A DNA stretch of 64,000 nucleotides, taken from JACDHG01 sp963811585. Lineage in GTDB: Bacteria; Actinomycetota; Actinomycetes; Propionibacteriales; Nocardioidaceae. A program made the position numbers and the translations under genes. The stretch spans positions 372,001-436,000 of the forward strand of contig CAWERR010000009.1 of the NCBI GenBank assembly GCA_963811585.1, read 5' to 3'. Of this stretch, positions 23,892 through 32,896 are shown piece after piece. Each line of letters opens with the position of its first letter. Within the stretch, counting starts at the first letter, position 1. The notes beneath the pieces are model-generated. The model worked only from the letters and a program-made list of their open reading frames with translations, was not told the origin of the DNA and did not search any database.

Positions 23892-26474
23892 ATGGCACAG
23901 CCGGGGCACAATGGCTCGGTGCGTCGTCCCCGCTGGCTCCGAGTGCTTGGCTGGAGCGTCATCGGGGTCGTCCTGCTGCTCGTCGCGGCGTTTATTACCG
24001 CGGTCTGGACGGTGCATCGTCCGATGCCGCAGACCGAAGGCACCGTGACTCTCGAAGGCCTCACCGCCGACGTCACCGTCGTACGCGACAAGCATGGGAT
24101 CCCGCAGCTCTACGCCGACACGACCGACGACCTCTTCTTTGCCCAGGGTTATGTCCAGGCGCAGGACCGGTTCTTCGAGATGGACTTCCGTCGGCATGTC
24201 ACCGCCGGGCGGCTCACCGAGCTGTTCGGCGAGAGCGCGCTGAAGACCGACAAGCTCGTTCGCACCTTGGGCTGGCGGCGGGTTGCCGAGCAGGAGCTGC
24301 CGCTGCTGAATCCGGAGACGCGCGGCTACCTCGAGCACTTCTCCGAGGGCGTCAACGCGTACCTCGAAGACCACGACGGGGCCGAGCTTTCGCTGGAGTA
24401 CGCCGTCCTGGGCCTCACCGGAGTCGACTCCTCACCCGAGCCCTGGACGTCCGTCGACTCCTTGGCGTGGCTGAAGGCGATGGCCTGGAACCTCGGCAGC
24501 AACATGGAAGACGAGGTCACCAGAGCGCTGCTGTCGACGCGGCTGACCAAGAGTCAGATCGCGACGCTCTACCCGCCGTACCCCTACGACTTGAACCAGC
24601 CCATCGTCACGCAGGGCGGGATCGTCGATGGCGTCTACGAGCAGGACGCCACGGGCAACGGCACCCGTCTCCCCAACCGGCCGGGCTACCTGACGGCCGG
24701 GCGTGAGGCGCTGCTGCGCGCTCGCGACGCGACCCGCGACCTCGGCGAGTTGCTCGGCCGTGGCGAAGGTCTGGGATCCAACGCCTGGGCGGTCTCGGGG
24801 GAGCACACCGAGAGCGGCGCGCCCATCCTCGCTAACGACCCGCACCTGGCTCCCTCGATGCCGGGCGTCTGGTACCAGATGGGCCTGCACTGCACCACAG
24901 TCGATCGCGACTGCCCGTACGACGTCAGCGGGTTCACGTTCGCCGGCGTGCCCGGTGTGGTCATCGGCCACAACGCCGACATCGCGTGGGGCTACAGCAA
25001 CCTCTATCCCGACGTGCAGGACCTCTACCTCGAGCAGGTGTCCGACGACGACACCGTCCTGTATGACGGCCGGCAGGTCCCGTTGGAAACCCGCGAGGAG
25101 ACGTTCGAGATCGCAGGCCAGGACGACGCGGTCACCATCACCGTTCGCGAGAGCAGGCATGGTCCGCTGATCTCCGAGGTGAGCGACGACGCGGGCAAGG
25201 TCGGCGAGGACGCACCGGTGGCGCCGGACTCGCCGGACCGGGGGACCGGCTATGAGGTCGCCCTGCAATGGACCGCCCTGACCCCGGGCCGCACAGCCGA
25301 CTCGCTCTTCGCGATCAACGCCGCGTCCAACTGGGACGAGTTCCGCGACGCAGCCCGCGACTTCGAGGCCCCGAGCCAGAACATGGTCTACGCCGATGTC
25401 GAGGGACACATCGGCTACCAGGCGCCTGGCACGATTCCCATCCGGCGTACCGGTCAAGGCGACTGGCCCGCCCCGGGGTGGGATCCGGCGTACAACTGGG
25501 CACCTGACCCCATCCCGTTCGATGCGCTGCCGAGTGTGCTCGACCCAGGCGACGGGTATGTCATCACTGCCAACCAGTCAGTCGCGGGCCGCGACTACCC
25601 CTACTACCTCGGGAGCTCCTTCGACTACGGCTACCGGGCGCAACGCATCAGGACCCTGCTCGAGGAAGACGACTCGCTCACCCTCGACGACATGTCGAAG
25701 ATCCAGCTGGACACGTTCAGCGCGCTCGCGCGTCGGCTAACCCCCATGCTGCGCTCGATCTCGATCGACGACCCGTACTACGGCGTGGGCCAGCAGGTGC
25801 TGTTCCGCTGGGACCTGAAGATGGAGGCCGACAGCCCAGGGGCCGCCTACTTCAACGTGGTGTGGAGTCGCTTGCTCGACCTGACGTTCTCCGACCAGCT
25901 CCCGACAGATGCCCGGCCCGACGGGGGGTCACGGTGGTACGCCGTGGTGCTTGATCTGCTCGACGATCCGGCGAACGAGTTCTGGGACGACGTCGACACC
26001 AGCGACCGGATCGAGACGCGCGATGACATCATCCGCGAGGCACTGCTGCAAGGGCGCGACGAGCTGACCAGGAAGGTCTCCCGAGCCCCGCACGAATGGC
26101 GGTGGGGGATGTTGCACAAGCTCTCGTTGGAGAACGAAACACTCGGATCGGATAGCTCGGCGGTGCGGTTCGTGTTCAACCGGGGGCCGTATGACGTCAG
26201 CGGTGGTCCCGCAGTGATCAACGCGACGGCATGGGACGCCACCAAGGGCTACGAGGTCTCCGCGGTGCCCTCGATGCGCATGGTGGTGCCGCTCGACGAC
26301 CTCGATGGGGCGCGATGGATCAACCTCACGGGGGCGTCCGGCCACGCCTACAGCGACAACTACTCCGATCAGACGGAGCTATGGGCGGCCGGTGAGACAC
26401 TGCCGTGGGTGTTCAGCCGCGACTCTGTCGACCGGGCCGGCGAACACGTGCTGACTCTCAGCCCGGCTGGGTGA
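23892..26474 (+). CDS. Penicillin acylase family protein (S45 Ntn-hydrolase)
   Basis: An 860-residue precursor. ATG 23892 is followed by a single N-terminal membrane anchor or signal (about residues 15-40, LRVLGWSVIGVVLLLVAAF). The alpha chain starts with TADVTVVRDKHGIPQLYADT and AQGYVQAQDRFFEMDFRRH. The autocatalytic site is GLGSNAWAVSG near residue 295, where the Ser becomes the N-terminal nucleophile of the beta chain; NDPHLAPSMPG and the oxyanion Asn in ANQSVAGRDYP follow. Family members cleave amide bonds of penicillins, acyl-homoserine lactones or other N-acyl compounds; the substrate here cannot be told. It is probably exported or membrane-tethered and stands alone as a transcription unit. 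Confidence 0.93.
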   Translation: MAQPGHNGSVRRPRWLRVLGWSVIGVVLLLVAAFITAVWTVHRPMPQTEGTVTLEGLTADVTVVRDKHGIPQLYADTTDDLFFAQGYVQAQDRFFEMDFRRHVTAGRLTELFGESALKTDKLVRTLGWRRVAEQELPLLNPETRGYLEHFSEGVNAYLEDHDGAELSLEYAVLGLTGVDSSPEPWTSVDSLAWLKAMAWNLGSNMEDEVTRALLSTRLTKSQIATLYPPYPYDLNQPIVTQGGIVDGVYEQDATGNGTRLPNRPGYLTAGREALLRARDATRDLGELLGRGEGLGSNAWAVSGEHTESGAPILANDPHLAPSMPGVWYQMGLHCTTVDRDCPYDVSGFTFAGVPGVVIGHNADIAWGYSNLYPDVQDLYLEQVSDDDTVLYDGRQVPLETREETFEIAGQDDAVTITVRESRHGPLISEVSDDAGKVGEDAPVAPDSPDRGTGYEVALQWTALTPGRTADSLFAINAASNWDEFRDAARDFEAPSQNMVYADVEGHIGYQAPGTIPIRRTGQGDWPAPGWDPAYNWAPDPIPFDALPSVLDPGDGYVITANQSVAGRDYPYYLGSSFDYGYRAQRIRTLLEEDDSLTLDDMSKIQLDTFSALARRLTPMLRSISIDDPYYGVGQQVLFRWDLKMEADSPGAAYFNVVWSRLLDLTFSDQLPTDARPDGGSRWYAVVLDLLDDPANEFWDDVDTSDRIETRDDIIREALLQGRDELTRKVSRAPHEWRWGMLHKLSLENETLGSDSSAVRFVFNRGPYDVSGGPAVINATAWDATKGYEVSAVPSMRMVVPLDDLDGARWINLTGASGHAYSDNYSDQTELWAAGETLPWVFSRDSVDRAGEHVLTLSPAG

Positions 26475-26489
26475 CCGGGTAGCCGGGAG

Positions 26490-27107
26490 TCAGCTCCAGG
26501 TGCCGTACGCATCCTCGCGGGTGATCCGCAGAACGCGCGCGTCGGTCACGATTGCGTCGACTCGCTGGTCATGCGCAGTCGCGGGCAGGTGTTCGAACAC
26601 CTCGTCGTCGAAGATGAGCAACGCCCGGAGCGCGCGCGGCCGGGTGCGGGTGAGCGCCCGGTCATAGCACCCGGCGCCGCGGCCGAGTCGGTCTCCCGAT
26701 GGCGAGCCGGCAAGGCCGGGGCAGAGGACGACGTCCGCGTCGGTGATGGCCCCAGGGCCGAGCCGCTCGCCGGAGGGCTCCAGGATCCCGAGTCGGCGGG
26801 GCCGCAGCATGCCTGGCTCATATTGCGCCCAGTCGAGGTCGAAGTCGTCGAGCACGACGGGCAGCAGCACGATGATCCCGCGCTCGTAGAGCTCGTCGAG
26901 GAGGGCGCTCGTGGACGGTTCTTCTGCGGTCGAGACGTAGGCCGCCACTGTCTCGGCGGTTGCGATCTCGTCGAGGTCGAGCACTCGGTCGACAATCGCC
27001 TGGGAGGCTGAGTCGCGGCTCGGCTGGTCGCGGTCAGCCCGTGCCCGGAGCACCTCGCGTCGCAGATCTTGCTTCGTCGGAGCGGGCGAGAGTGCGGAGG
27101 GGCGCAT
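26490..27107 (-). CDS. 5-formyltetrahydrofolate cyclo-ligase
   Basis: A 205-residue enzyme converting 5-formyl-THF to 5,10-methenyl-THF with ATP. The start MRPSALSPAPTKQDLRREVL at 27107 is preferred, since KQDLRREVLRARADR is the usual N-terminal basic motif; a longer upstream frame overlaps the divergent promoter. Other signatures are EEPSTSALLDEL, the substrate-binding LLPVVLDDFDLDWAQY, and the phosphate-binding LCPGLAGSPSGDRLGRGAG followed by GCYDRAL. It is convergent with penicillin acylase and divergent from the UDP-glucose pyrophosphorylase gene, the usual actinobacterial arrangement. Confidence 0.92.
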   Translation of the reverse strand: MRPSALSPAPTKQDLRREVLRARADRDQPSRDSASQAIVDRVLDLDEIATAETVAAYVSTAEEPSTSALLDELYERGIIVLLPVVLDDFDLDWAQYEPGMLRPRRLGILEPSGERLGPGAITDADVVLCPGLAGSPSGDRLGRGAGCYDRALTRTRPRALRALLIFDDEVFEHLPATAHDQRVDAIVTDARVLRITREDAYGTWS

Positions 27108-27167
27108 CTCCCCACCATAGGCGGCTTCGCGCCCAGCGCCACATCCGTCAGGAACTAGCATGCGGGG

Positions 27168-28560
27168 ATGAGTGTCGTGGGTCTGTCCGAAGCCCAGTCG
27201 CGGATGCGCGATGCTGGGGTTGACCAGGTCGCGATCGACGTCTTCAGTCACTACTACGGGCAGTTGGAGAGTGGGGAGACGGGCATCGTCGCCGAGTCCG
27301 ACATCGAGCCGCTGACCAGCCCCGCGCGCGTCGAAGACTTAAACCTGCCGGAGGAGGCGCGTCTTCAGGCGTTGAGCGAGACCGCCGTGATCAAGCTCAA
27401 TGGCGGTCTCGGGACCTCGATGGGCATGGACCGGGCGAAGTCGCTTCTCGAGGTGCGCGACGGGCTCAGTTTCCTCGACATCATCGTGCGACAAGTGCGG
27501 CACCTCCGCGCTGAGACATCGGCAAGGCTCCCGCTCGTCTTTATGAACTCGTTCCGCACTCGCGACGACACGTTGGCAGTGCTCAGCCGGTACGACGACC
27601 TGGCCGTCGACGGAGTGGACCCCGACTTCGTGCAGAACCGCGAGCCCAAGCTGAGGGTTGACGACCTCACGCCGGTCGACTGGCCGGACGATCCCGAACT
27701 GGAGTGGTGCCCGCCCGGACACGGCGACCTCTACACCGCCTTGACCGCATCTGGCGTGCTCGACCAGTTGCTCGAGGCCGGGTTCCACTACGCCTTCGTC
27801 TCCAACGGCGACAACCTCGGAGCGGTCGTGGATCCGACGGTGGCGGGGTGGTTTGCCAAGATCGGCGCGCCCTTCGCCGTCGAGGTCAGTCGACGTACGT
27901 CGGCCGACCGCAAAGGTGGCCACCTGGCGATCCGGGCTCGAGACCAGCAGCTCGTGCTCCGCGAGTCGGCGCAGACAGCGCCAGCGGACGAGGCGGTGTT
28001 CGCCGACGTGACGCACCATCGCTACTTCAACACGAACAACTTGTGGATCGACTTGCGCAGCCTGTACGACACGATGCAACGCACCGGTGGCATCCTCGGG
28101 CTTCCCTTGATCCGTAACGAGAAAACCGTCGACCCGGGTGATCCGGAGTCCCTGGCGGTGATCCAGATCGAGACAGCGATGGGGTCGGCGGTCGAGGTAT
28201 TCGAAGGCGCGCAGGCGGTCGAGGTCGACCGGTCGCGCTTCCTGCCGGTCAAGTCGACGAACGACCTGTTGGTACTGCGTTCCGACGTGTACGAGCTCGG
28301 CGAGGACTTCCGGCTTCGGCTGGCGGCCGAGAGTGCCGACGCACCGTACGTCGACCTCGAGCCGGAGTTCTACAAGCTGATCGCGGACTTTGACGCCCGG
28401 TTCACCGACGGGGTCCCTTCCCTCGCCCGAGGCGACGTCATTCGTGGTGCGCGGCGACTGGACGTTCGAGCCCGATGTCGTTGCGGTGGGAGAGGTCGAG
28501 CTCGACGCGGCCGACTCACCTGGCGTGATCAGCCGAGGGACCACGCTCGGTGCAAGTTAG
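27168..28560 (+). CDS. UTP--glucose-1-phosphate uridylyltransferase (UDPGP type), one 3' frameshift
   Basis: A eukaryotic-type UDP-glucose pyrophosphorylase making UDP-glucose from UTP and glucose 1-phosphate. The motifs are AVIKLNGGLGTSMGMDRAKS (nucleotide loop), VFMNSFRTRDDT, FVSNGDNLGAVVDP and HHRYFNTNNLWIDL. The frame carries a one-base insertion at about 28431. Upstream it reads to GVPSLAR; downstream the family C-terminus SFVVRGDWTFEPDVVAVGEV continues in the next frame to GTTLGAS and a TAG at 28558. In the uncorrected frame translation runs on to 28616 with a nonsense tail. The product supplies UDP-glucose for cell-envelope glycans. moeA follows closely. Confidence 0.9.
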
Positions 28561-28615
28561 GGTGTGACGTCGTGGCCTTGAATGCCGCGGACCCCTTGAT
28601 GAGAGACCACGGTTG

Positions 28616-29835
28616 ATGCGCAGCGTAGAAGAGCACCTCAGCAGCATCCTGGATGCGATCGACCCACTCCCACCCTACGACCAGCCACTCCTCGAGGCGA
28701 TCGGGCTGCCGATCTGCGAGGACATCACCGCCGCGATCGACCTGCCGACGTTCGACAACTCGGCCATGGATGGCTACGCCTGCCGCCTCGCCGACCTCGA
28801 GGGTGCCTCGAAAGACACCCCGGTGCGGCTGCCGGTGGTGGGGGAGTCCGCCGCCGGACAGACGAAGGCGTACGGATTGTCGCCGGGGCAGGCGGTCAAG
28901 ATCATGACCGGGGCCCCGATGCCGACGGGTGCGGACGTCGTCGTCCCCATCGAGTGGACGGACGGTGGCCGGGCCAACGTCACGATCGTGCAGCAGCCCG
29001 AGCTCGGCCAGCACATCCGGCCGCGCGGCGAGGATGTGACAGCTGGCGACTTGTTGCTGGAGGAGGGCATCGTGTTCGGCCCTCGCCAGGTGGCGATCGC
29101 CGCGGCGACCGGCCGCTCGCGGATCAGGGCTCGGCCGAGGCCACGTGTCGTCATCTTGTCGACGGGCAGCGAGCTTCGTGAGCCGGGTACGCCGTTGGGC
29201 TTCGACTCCATCTATGACTCGAACTCCTACTGTCTCGCCGCGGCTGCCCGCCAAGCCGATGCGATCCCCTATCGCGTCGGAAGTGTCAGTGACGACCCGC
29301 AGGAGCTGACGGACACTCTGTCTGACCAGCTCGTCCGGGCAGACCTGGTCGTGACCAGTGGCGGTGTCAGCAAGGGCGACTACGACGTAGTGAAAGACGT
29401 GCTGGGCAGGGTCGGGACCGTCGACTTCGTCGAGGTCGCCATGCAGCCAGGCAAACCTCAAGGCTTCGGCAAGATCGGCGAGGACGAGACGCCGATTTTC
29501 ACGCTGCCCGGCAACCCGGTGTCGTCGTACGTGTCATTCGAGGTCTTCGTGCTCCCGGCGATCCGCCGGATGATGGGCAAGCTGCCCTACCGTCGGCCGC
29601 TGGTGCGGGCCCAGCTGACCAAGGCGTCAGCTCCCCACGTGGTCGCCGGCAGTTCGCCAGGGCTAAGTTCGAAGTGACAGCGAAGGGAGCGGAGGTGACC
29701 CCAGTCGGTGGCCACGGCTCGCACTTGATCGGCGGCCTCTCGCACTCTGACGCATTGATTGTCATCCCCGAGGACACCACGGATCTCAAGGCACACAGCA
29801 CAGTTGACGTCATGGTGCTGGACAGGGCGTTCTGA
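28616..29835 (+). CDS. moeA: Molybdopterin molybdenumtransferase MoeA, one frameshift
   Basis: MoeA inserts molybdenum into adenylated molybdopterin. The ATG at 28616 gives MRSVEEHLSSILDAIDPLPP. Family motifs are LPTFDNSAMDGYA, IMTGAPMPTGADVVVP, RPRGEDVTAGD, ILSTGSELREPG, IYDSNSYCL and TSGGVSKGDYDVVKDVL, with LPGNPVSSYVSFEVFV near the end. A one-base deletion near 29638 ends the uncorrected frame early at 29677. In the next frame the missing domain IV continues (RRQFARAKFEVTAKGAEVTP, GGLSHSDALIVIPEDT) to a TGA at 29833. That TGA overlaps the moaC start, supporting the corrected end. It lies in an operon with moaC and mog. Confidence 0.92.
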
Positions 29836-30353
29836 TGATCGACCCTGACAACAGCCGTGACAGTCCCCGGCTGACGCATGTCGATGAGTCGGGTGCAGCA
29901 CGCATGGTCGACGTTTCTGACAAGGACGTGACGACGCGTGAGGCGGTCGCGTCAGGGCTGGTCCGGGTGTCCGCTGAGGTCGTCGCGCTGCTCCGCGGCG
30001 ACGGCGTGCCGAAGGGCGACGCACTCGGTGTCGCCAGGGTCGCCGGCATCATGGCCGCCAAGCGCACTCCCGACCTGGTCCCGCTCTGCCACCCGATCGC
30101 GCTGAGTGCGGTCACCGTCGACCTGACGGTCGCCGACGACGCGGTGGAGATCACCGCAGCGGTCCGCACCGCAGACCGCACCGGCGTCGAGATGGAGGCG
30201 CTGACCGCAGTCGCGGTGGCGGCATTGACCGTCATCGACATGGTCAAGGCGGTCGACAAGGGGGCGTTGATCGAGCGCGTGGGGCTGGTCAGCAAGACCG
30301 GAGGCAGATCGGGGTCTTGGCACGCATCCAGTCGGGGCGGCGCCGATGGCTGA
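29835..30353 (+). CDS. moaC: Cyclic pyranopterin monophosphate synthase MoaC
   Basis: A 172-residue protein for the first stage of molybdenum-cofactor synthesis, converting the GTP-derived 3',8-cyclo intermediate (product of MoaA) to cyclic pyranopterin monophosphate. Segments LTHVDESGAARMVDVSDKDV, GIMAAKRTPDLVPLCHPIAL and GVEMEALTAVAVAALTVIDM contain the conserved Lys, His and Glu-Met residues. It ends near KTGGRSGSW, then ten extra residues. Its ATG overlaps the corrected moeA stop (TGATG), and its 3' end overlaps mog by eight bases. MoaA, MoaD and MoaE are not in the window. Confidence 0.94.
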   Translation: MIDPDNSRDSPRLTHVDESGAARMVDVSDKDVTTREAVASGLVRVSAEVVALLRGDGVPKGDALGVARVAGIMAAKRTPDLVPLCHPIALSAVTVDLTVADDAVEITAAVRTADRTGVEMEALTAVAVAALTVIDMVKAVDKGALIERVGLVSKTGGRSGSWHASSRGGADG

Positions 30354-30948
30354 CCGACGGGCTGTTGTCATCTCGGTGTCCAACCGAGCATCGGCGGGTG
30401 TGTACGACGACACGACCGGCCCGCGGATCGTCGCGGCGTTGACCGACCATGGCATCGCCGACGTACAAGGGCTCGTGGTGCCTGACGGCGAGCCGGTCAG
30501 GGCTGCGCTCGAGGCAGCGATCTCCGGCGGTGCCCACGTCGTGGTGACCACCGGCGGCACAGGACTGACCCCGACCGACCGCACCCCTGAGATGACTCGC
30601 GCCGTGATCGACGCCGAGATCCCCGGCATCGGGGAGGCCATCCGCGCCTACGGGGTGGCGAACGGGATCGAGACGGCCGCGCTCTCCCGAGGGTTGGCCG
30701 GGCGAGCCGGGAGGACGCTTGTCGTCAACCTGCCGGGGTCGCCCGGCGGGGTCAAGGACGGCCTTGCCGTGCTGCTCCCGCTGCTCGACCATGCGCTCGA
30801 CCAGCTCGCCGGGGGTGACCACGAGCGCGGCGTGGCGGGCAACCACCAGCGCAGCGGTGAGGGAGACCACCAGGGCAGCTCGGAGGGTGGCCACAAGCGC
30901 AACACCGGAGGCGACCACCGGCGTACCGACGATGGCGGTGCGTACTGA
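30346..30948 (+). CDS. mog: MogA/MoaB-type molybdopterin adenylyltransferase with His/Gly-rich tail
   Basis: A 200-residue protein. Residues 1-155 are a MogA/MoaB domain: ISVSNRASAGVYDDTTGP, VVTTGGTGLTPTDRTPEMT (substrate loop with the conserved TGGTG) and LVVNLPGSPGGVKDGL. It adenylates molybdopterin before metal insertion by MoeA. The C-terminal 45 residues are unlike the family: a hydrophilic tail of degenerate units such as GGDHERGVAGNHQRSGEGDH, with histidines every 8-11 residues. A metal-binding or chaperone-like role of the tail is possible but unproven. The gene overlaps moaC by eight bases. Confidence 0.92.
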   Translation: MADRRAVVISVSNRASAGVYDDTTGPRIVAALTDHGIADVQGLVVPDGEPVRAALEAAISGGAHVVVTTGGTGLTPTDRTPEMTRAVIDAEIPGIGEAIRAYGVANGIETAALSRGLAGRAGRTLVVNLPGSPGGVKDGLAVLLPLLDHALDQLAGGDHERGVAGNHQRSGEGDHQGSSEGGHKRNTGGDHRRTDDGGAY

Positions 30949-30968
30949 CTGCCGGATGGCCGGTCCGG

Positions 30969-31535
30969 TTGGGCGTGGGCAAGGTGGGTCTTCGGCCCAT
31001 CACGATGAGCGATGCCTCACGCTGGGAGGAGCTGCGCAACGAGAACGTCGAGTGGCTCGTTTCGTGGGAGTCGACCCGTCCACCCGAGTCGAGCAGCGTC
31101 AACACCGGATACCGGTCACTCACGCGCGACCTGATCCGGCAAGGCAAGTCGGGGCGCTCGTTGCCGTTCGTGGTGACGTACGACGACATCATGGTCGGCC
31201 AGCTCACCGTTACCGGGATCACGTGGGGCTCGGCTCGGTGGGCGCAGATGGGCTACTGGGTGGCCGAGCCATATGCCGGGCAGGGCATCATCCCGACTGC
31301 GGTCGCACTTGCCTGCGACCACTGCCTCTTCACGATGGGCCTGCACCGGATCGAGATCGCCATCAGGCCGGAGAACGAGTCAAGCTTGCGAGTCGTGGCC
31401 AAGCTCGGCTTCAAGTCGATCGGGCTGGCGCCGAAGTACTTGCACATCAACGGGGCGTGGCGCGACCATCTGCTCTTCGCCGTAACGGCCGAGGAAGTCG
31501 AGTCGACCATGCTCGCGCGCCTCGCACCTCGGTGA
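30969..31535 (+). CDS. GNAT N-acetyltransferase, RimJ/RimL type
   Basis: A 188-residue GNAT protein. It opens with VGLRPITMSDASRWEELRNE, typical of RimJ/RimL-like enzymes, and the acetyl-CoA-binding region is MGYWVAEPYAGQGIIPTAVA followed by GLHRIEIAIRPENESSLRV and the FKSIG beta strand. RimJ-type enzymes acetylate N-termini of ribosomal proteins, though many homologues act on other substrates. The start is a TTG at 30969 or a GTG two codons later; no ATG fits. It follows mog by 20 bases and precedes sepX, a gene order common in actinobacteria. Confidence 0.88.
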   Translation: MGVGKVGLRPITMSDASRWEELRNENVEWLVSWESTRPPESSSVNTGYRSLTRDLIRQGKSGRSLPFVVTYDDIMVGQLTVTGITWGSARWAQMGYWVAEPYAGQGIIPTAVALACDHCLFTMGLHRIEIAIRPENESSLRVVAKLGFKSIGLAPKYLHINGAWRDHLLFAVTAEEVESTMLARLAPR

Positions 31536-31549
31536 CAGAGCGACACCTG

Positions 31550-31568
31550 GGTCTCGACAAGCTCGACC
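31550..31568. repeat. Dispersed palindrome GGTCTCGACAAGCTCGACC
   Basis: A single copy in inverse orientation of the element at 23218 and 61500, directly after the acetyltransferase stop. The rest of the 149-base gap to sepX has no recognisable feature. Confidence 0.75.
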
Positions 31569-31684
31569 GGCTGATCGGCGTCGACCGGCGGATCCGCCGT
31601 TCGCCACATCAGCCACAACTTTCTCAGGCGACACACCGACGCGGCTCCGGCCCTGGCTGCACAGTGCGACATACCGTCTGACCT

Positions 31685-32578
31685 GTGGGTCTGACAGGTG
31701 TCATCTATGCAGCCATTGTGGTGGCGTGGGCGGCTTATTTGGTGCCGTTGGCCCTTCGCCGCCACGACGAGGCCGCCCGCAGCCGATCGATCGAGCGATT
31801 CTCGTCGGCCATGCGCGTCTTGTCGCGCCGCGGCTCGGGCGCCGCCACCTCCGGGCGGATGGTGACCACGCCGCCGCGCACGGTCGACCGAGTCCTCTCG
31901 CCCACGTTGCAGCCGACCACGGCCGAAGACTCACCCCGCGCCGAGAGGCCAAGCCGGGCGGCCCAGCGGGCCGCGGCCGCGCGACGGCGACGCGTCCTCA
32001 TCGTGCTCGTCACGGTTCTCGTCCTCACCGCGGCGCTGTCGGCGTTCGCCTTGCTGCCATGGTGGTCAGCCGCCGTGCCAGCCGGGATCATCGTCACCTT
32101 CCTCATCATCGCGAGGCGGCAGGTGCGCCTGGCCGAGGAGGCGTTCTGGGCGGAGGCGTCACAGCAGCGGCCGGTGCCTACGAATGTCGTCCGGCGTGCC
32201 GCCGCTCGCGTCGATGCCTCACACGGGACAGCTAAGTCAGACCCCGCCGACGACGAGCCGACGGTCACGTTGTCGACTGCGGCGATCGCCGCGGCTGGCG
32301 TCGACCTGAGGGAGGATCGCGTCACGGCGGTCGCGCTGCCGACCGCTGACGGCGGCTCGCTGTGGGACCCGCTCCCGGTGACCCTGCCGACGTACGTCGA
32401 CAAGCCGGCGGCCCACCGCACCATCCGGACTATCGACCTCGGCGAGCCTGGCACCTGGTCCGCGGGTCACAACGAAGACGACAGCGTGACCGCAGCCACC
32501 GCCAAGGCCGCCGCGTCCGCCGAGGCCCAGCCCGCGGACGAGAGTGCCGACGAGACGCCGCGCGCCGTCAACAGCTGA
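31685..32578 (+). CDS. sepX: Divisome protein SepX/GlpR-like
   Basis: A 297-residue membrane protein. The N-terminus VIYAAIVVAWAAYLVPLALR is a membrane helix followed by RRHDEAARSRSIERFSSAMR, the signature of the SepX/GlpR family. A basic linker leads to two more helices (about residues 102-145: VLIVLVTVLVLTAALSAFAL and AAVPAGIIVTFLIIA). The C-terminal cytoplasmic part contains WDPLPVTLPTYVDKP and TIDLGEPGTWSAG, the conserved end of the family. In Streptomyces, SepX stabilises FtsZ rings and septa. The position beside the rimJ-like gene and tRNA-Ala is consistent with that family. The start is GTG 31685. Confidence 0.85.
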   Translation: MGLTGVIYAAIVVAWAAYLVPLALRRHDEAARSRSIERFSSAMRVLSRRGSGAATSGRMVTTPPRTVDRVLSPTLQPTTAEDSPRAERPSRAAQRAAAARRRRVLIVLVTVLVLTAALSAFALLPWWSAAVPAGIIVTFLIIARRQVRLAEEAFWAEASQQRPVPTNVVRRAAARVDASHGTAKSDPADDEPTVTLSTAAIAAAGVDLREDRVTAVALPTADGGSLWDPLPVTLPTYVDKPAAHRTIRTIDLGEPGTWSAGHNEDDSVTAATAKAAASAEAQPADESADETPRAVNS

Positions 32579-32665
32579 AGGGTCGAACTGCACGGCTCTT
32601 AGGGGTGCGGGCACGCACTCTGGCCGGTGCTAAAGTTTCCCGGCGGTTCGCGCGCGGACTGCGAT

Positions 32666-32738
32666 GGGGCTGTGGCGCAGGTGGTAGCGCGTCTCGTTCG
32701 CAACGAGAAGGTCAGGGGTTCGAGTCCCCTCAGCTCCA
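32666..32738 (+). tRNA. tRNA-Ala (anticodon CGC)
   Basis: A 73-base cloverleaf. The acceptor stem is GGGGCTG with CAGCTCC and discriminator A. The anticodon arm TCTCG-TTCGCAA-CGAGA gives anticodon CGC, reading GCG (Ala). The T-arm is AGGGG-TTCGAGT-CCCCT. CCA is not encoded. Confidence 0.96.
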
Positions 32739-32856
32739 CTCATGTGCGCAGTCTCTGACCTGGGCCTTTTGTCATGCCCGCATCTCAACGGGGTGCCCCA
32801 TACGTGGGCTAGGCGGTTGCTTGCGGTGACCCGGTTGGGGCGCCGCCCGGATCAGG

Positions 32857-32880
32857 TAAGGTTAGCCGACCCTAACCTAG
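32857..32880. promoter_or_regulatory. DtxR/IdeR-like iron box upstream of the Fe(III) ABC operon
   Basis: AGGTTAG (32859) and its inverse CTAACCT (32872) are separated by six bases. The classical iron box has the same arms with a one-base spacer, so this is an expanded or variant site. It lies 17 bases upstream of the solute-binding protein start, well placed to repress transcription when iron is sufficient. Confidence 0.65.
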
Positions 32881-32896
32881 TCGCGAAGGATTCCCC

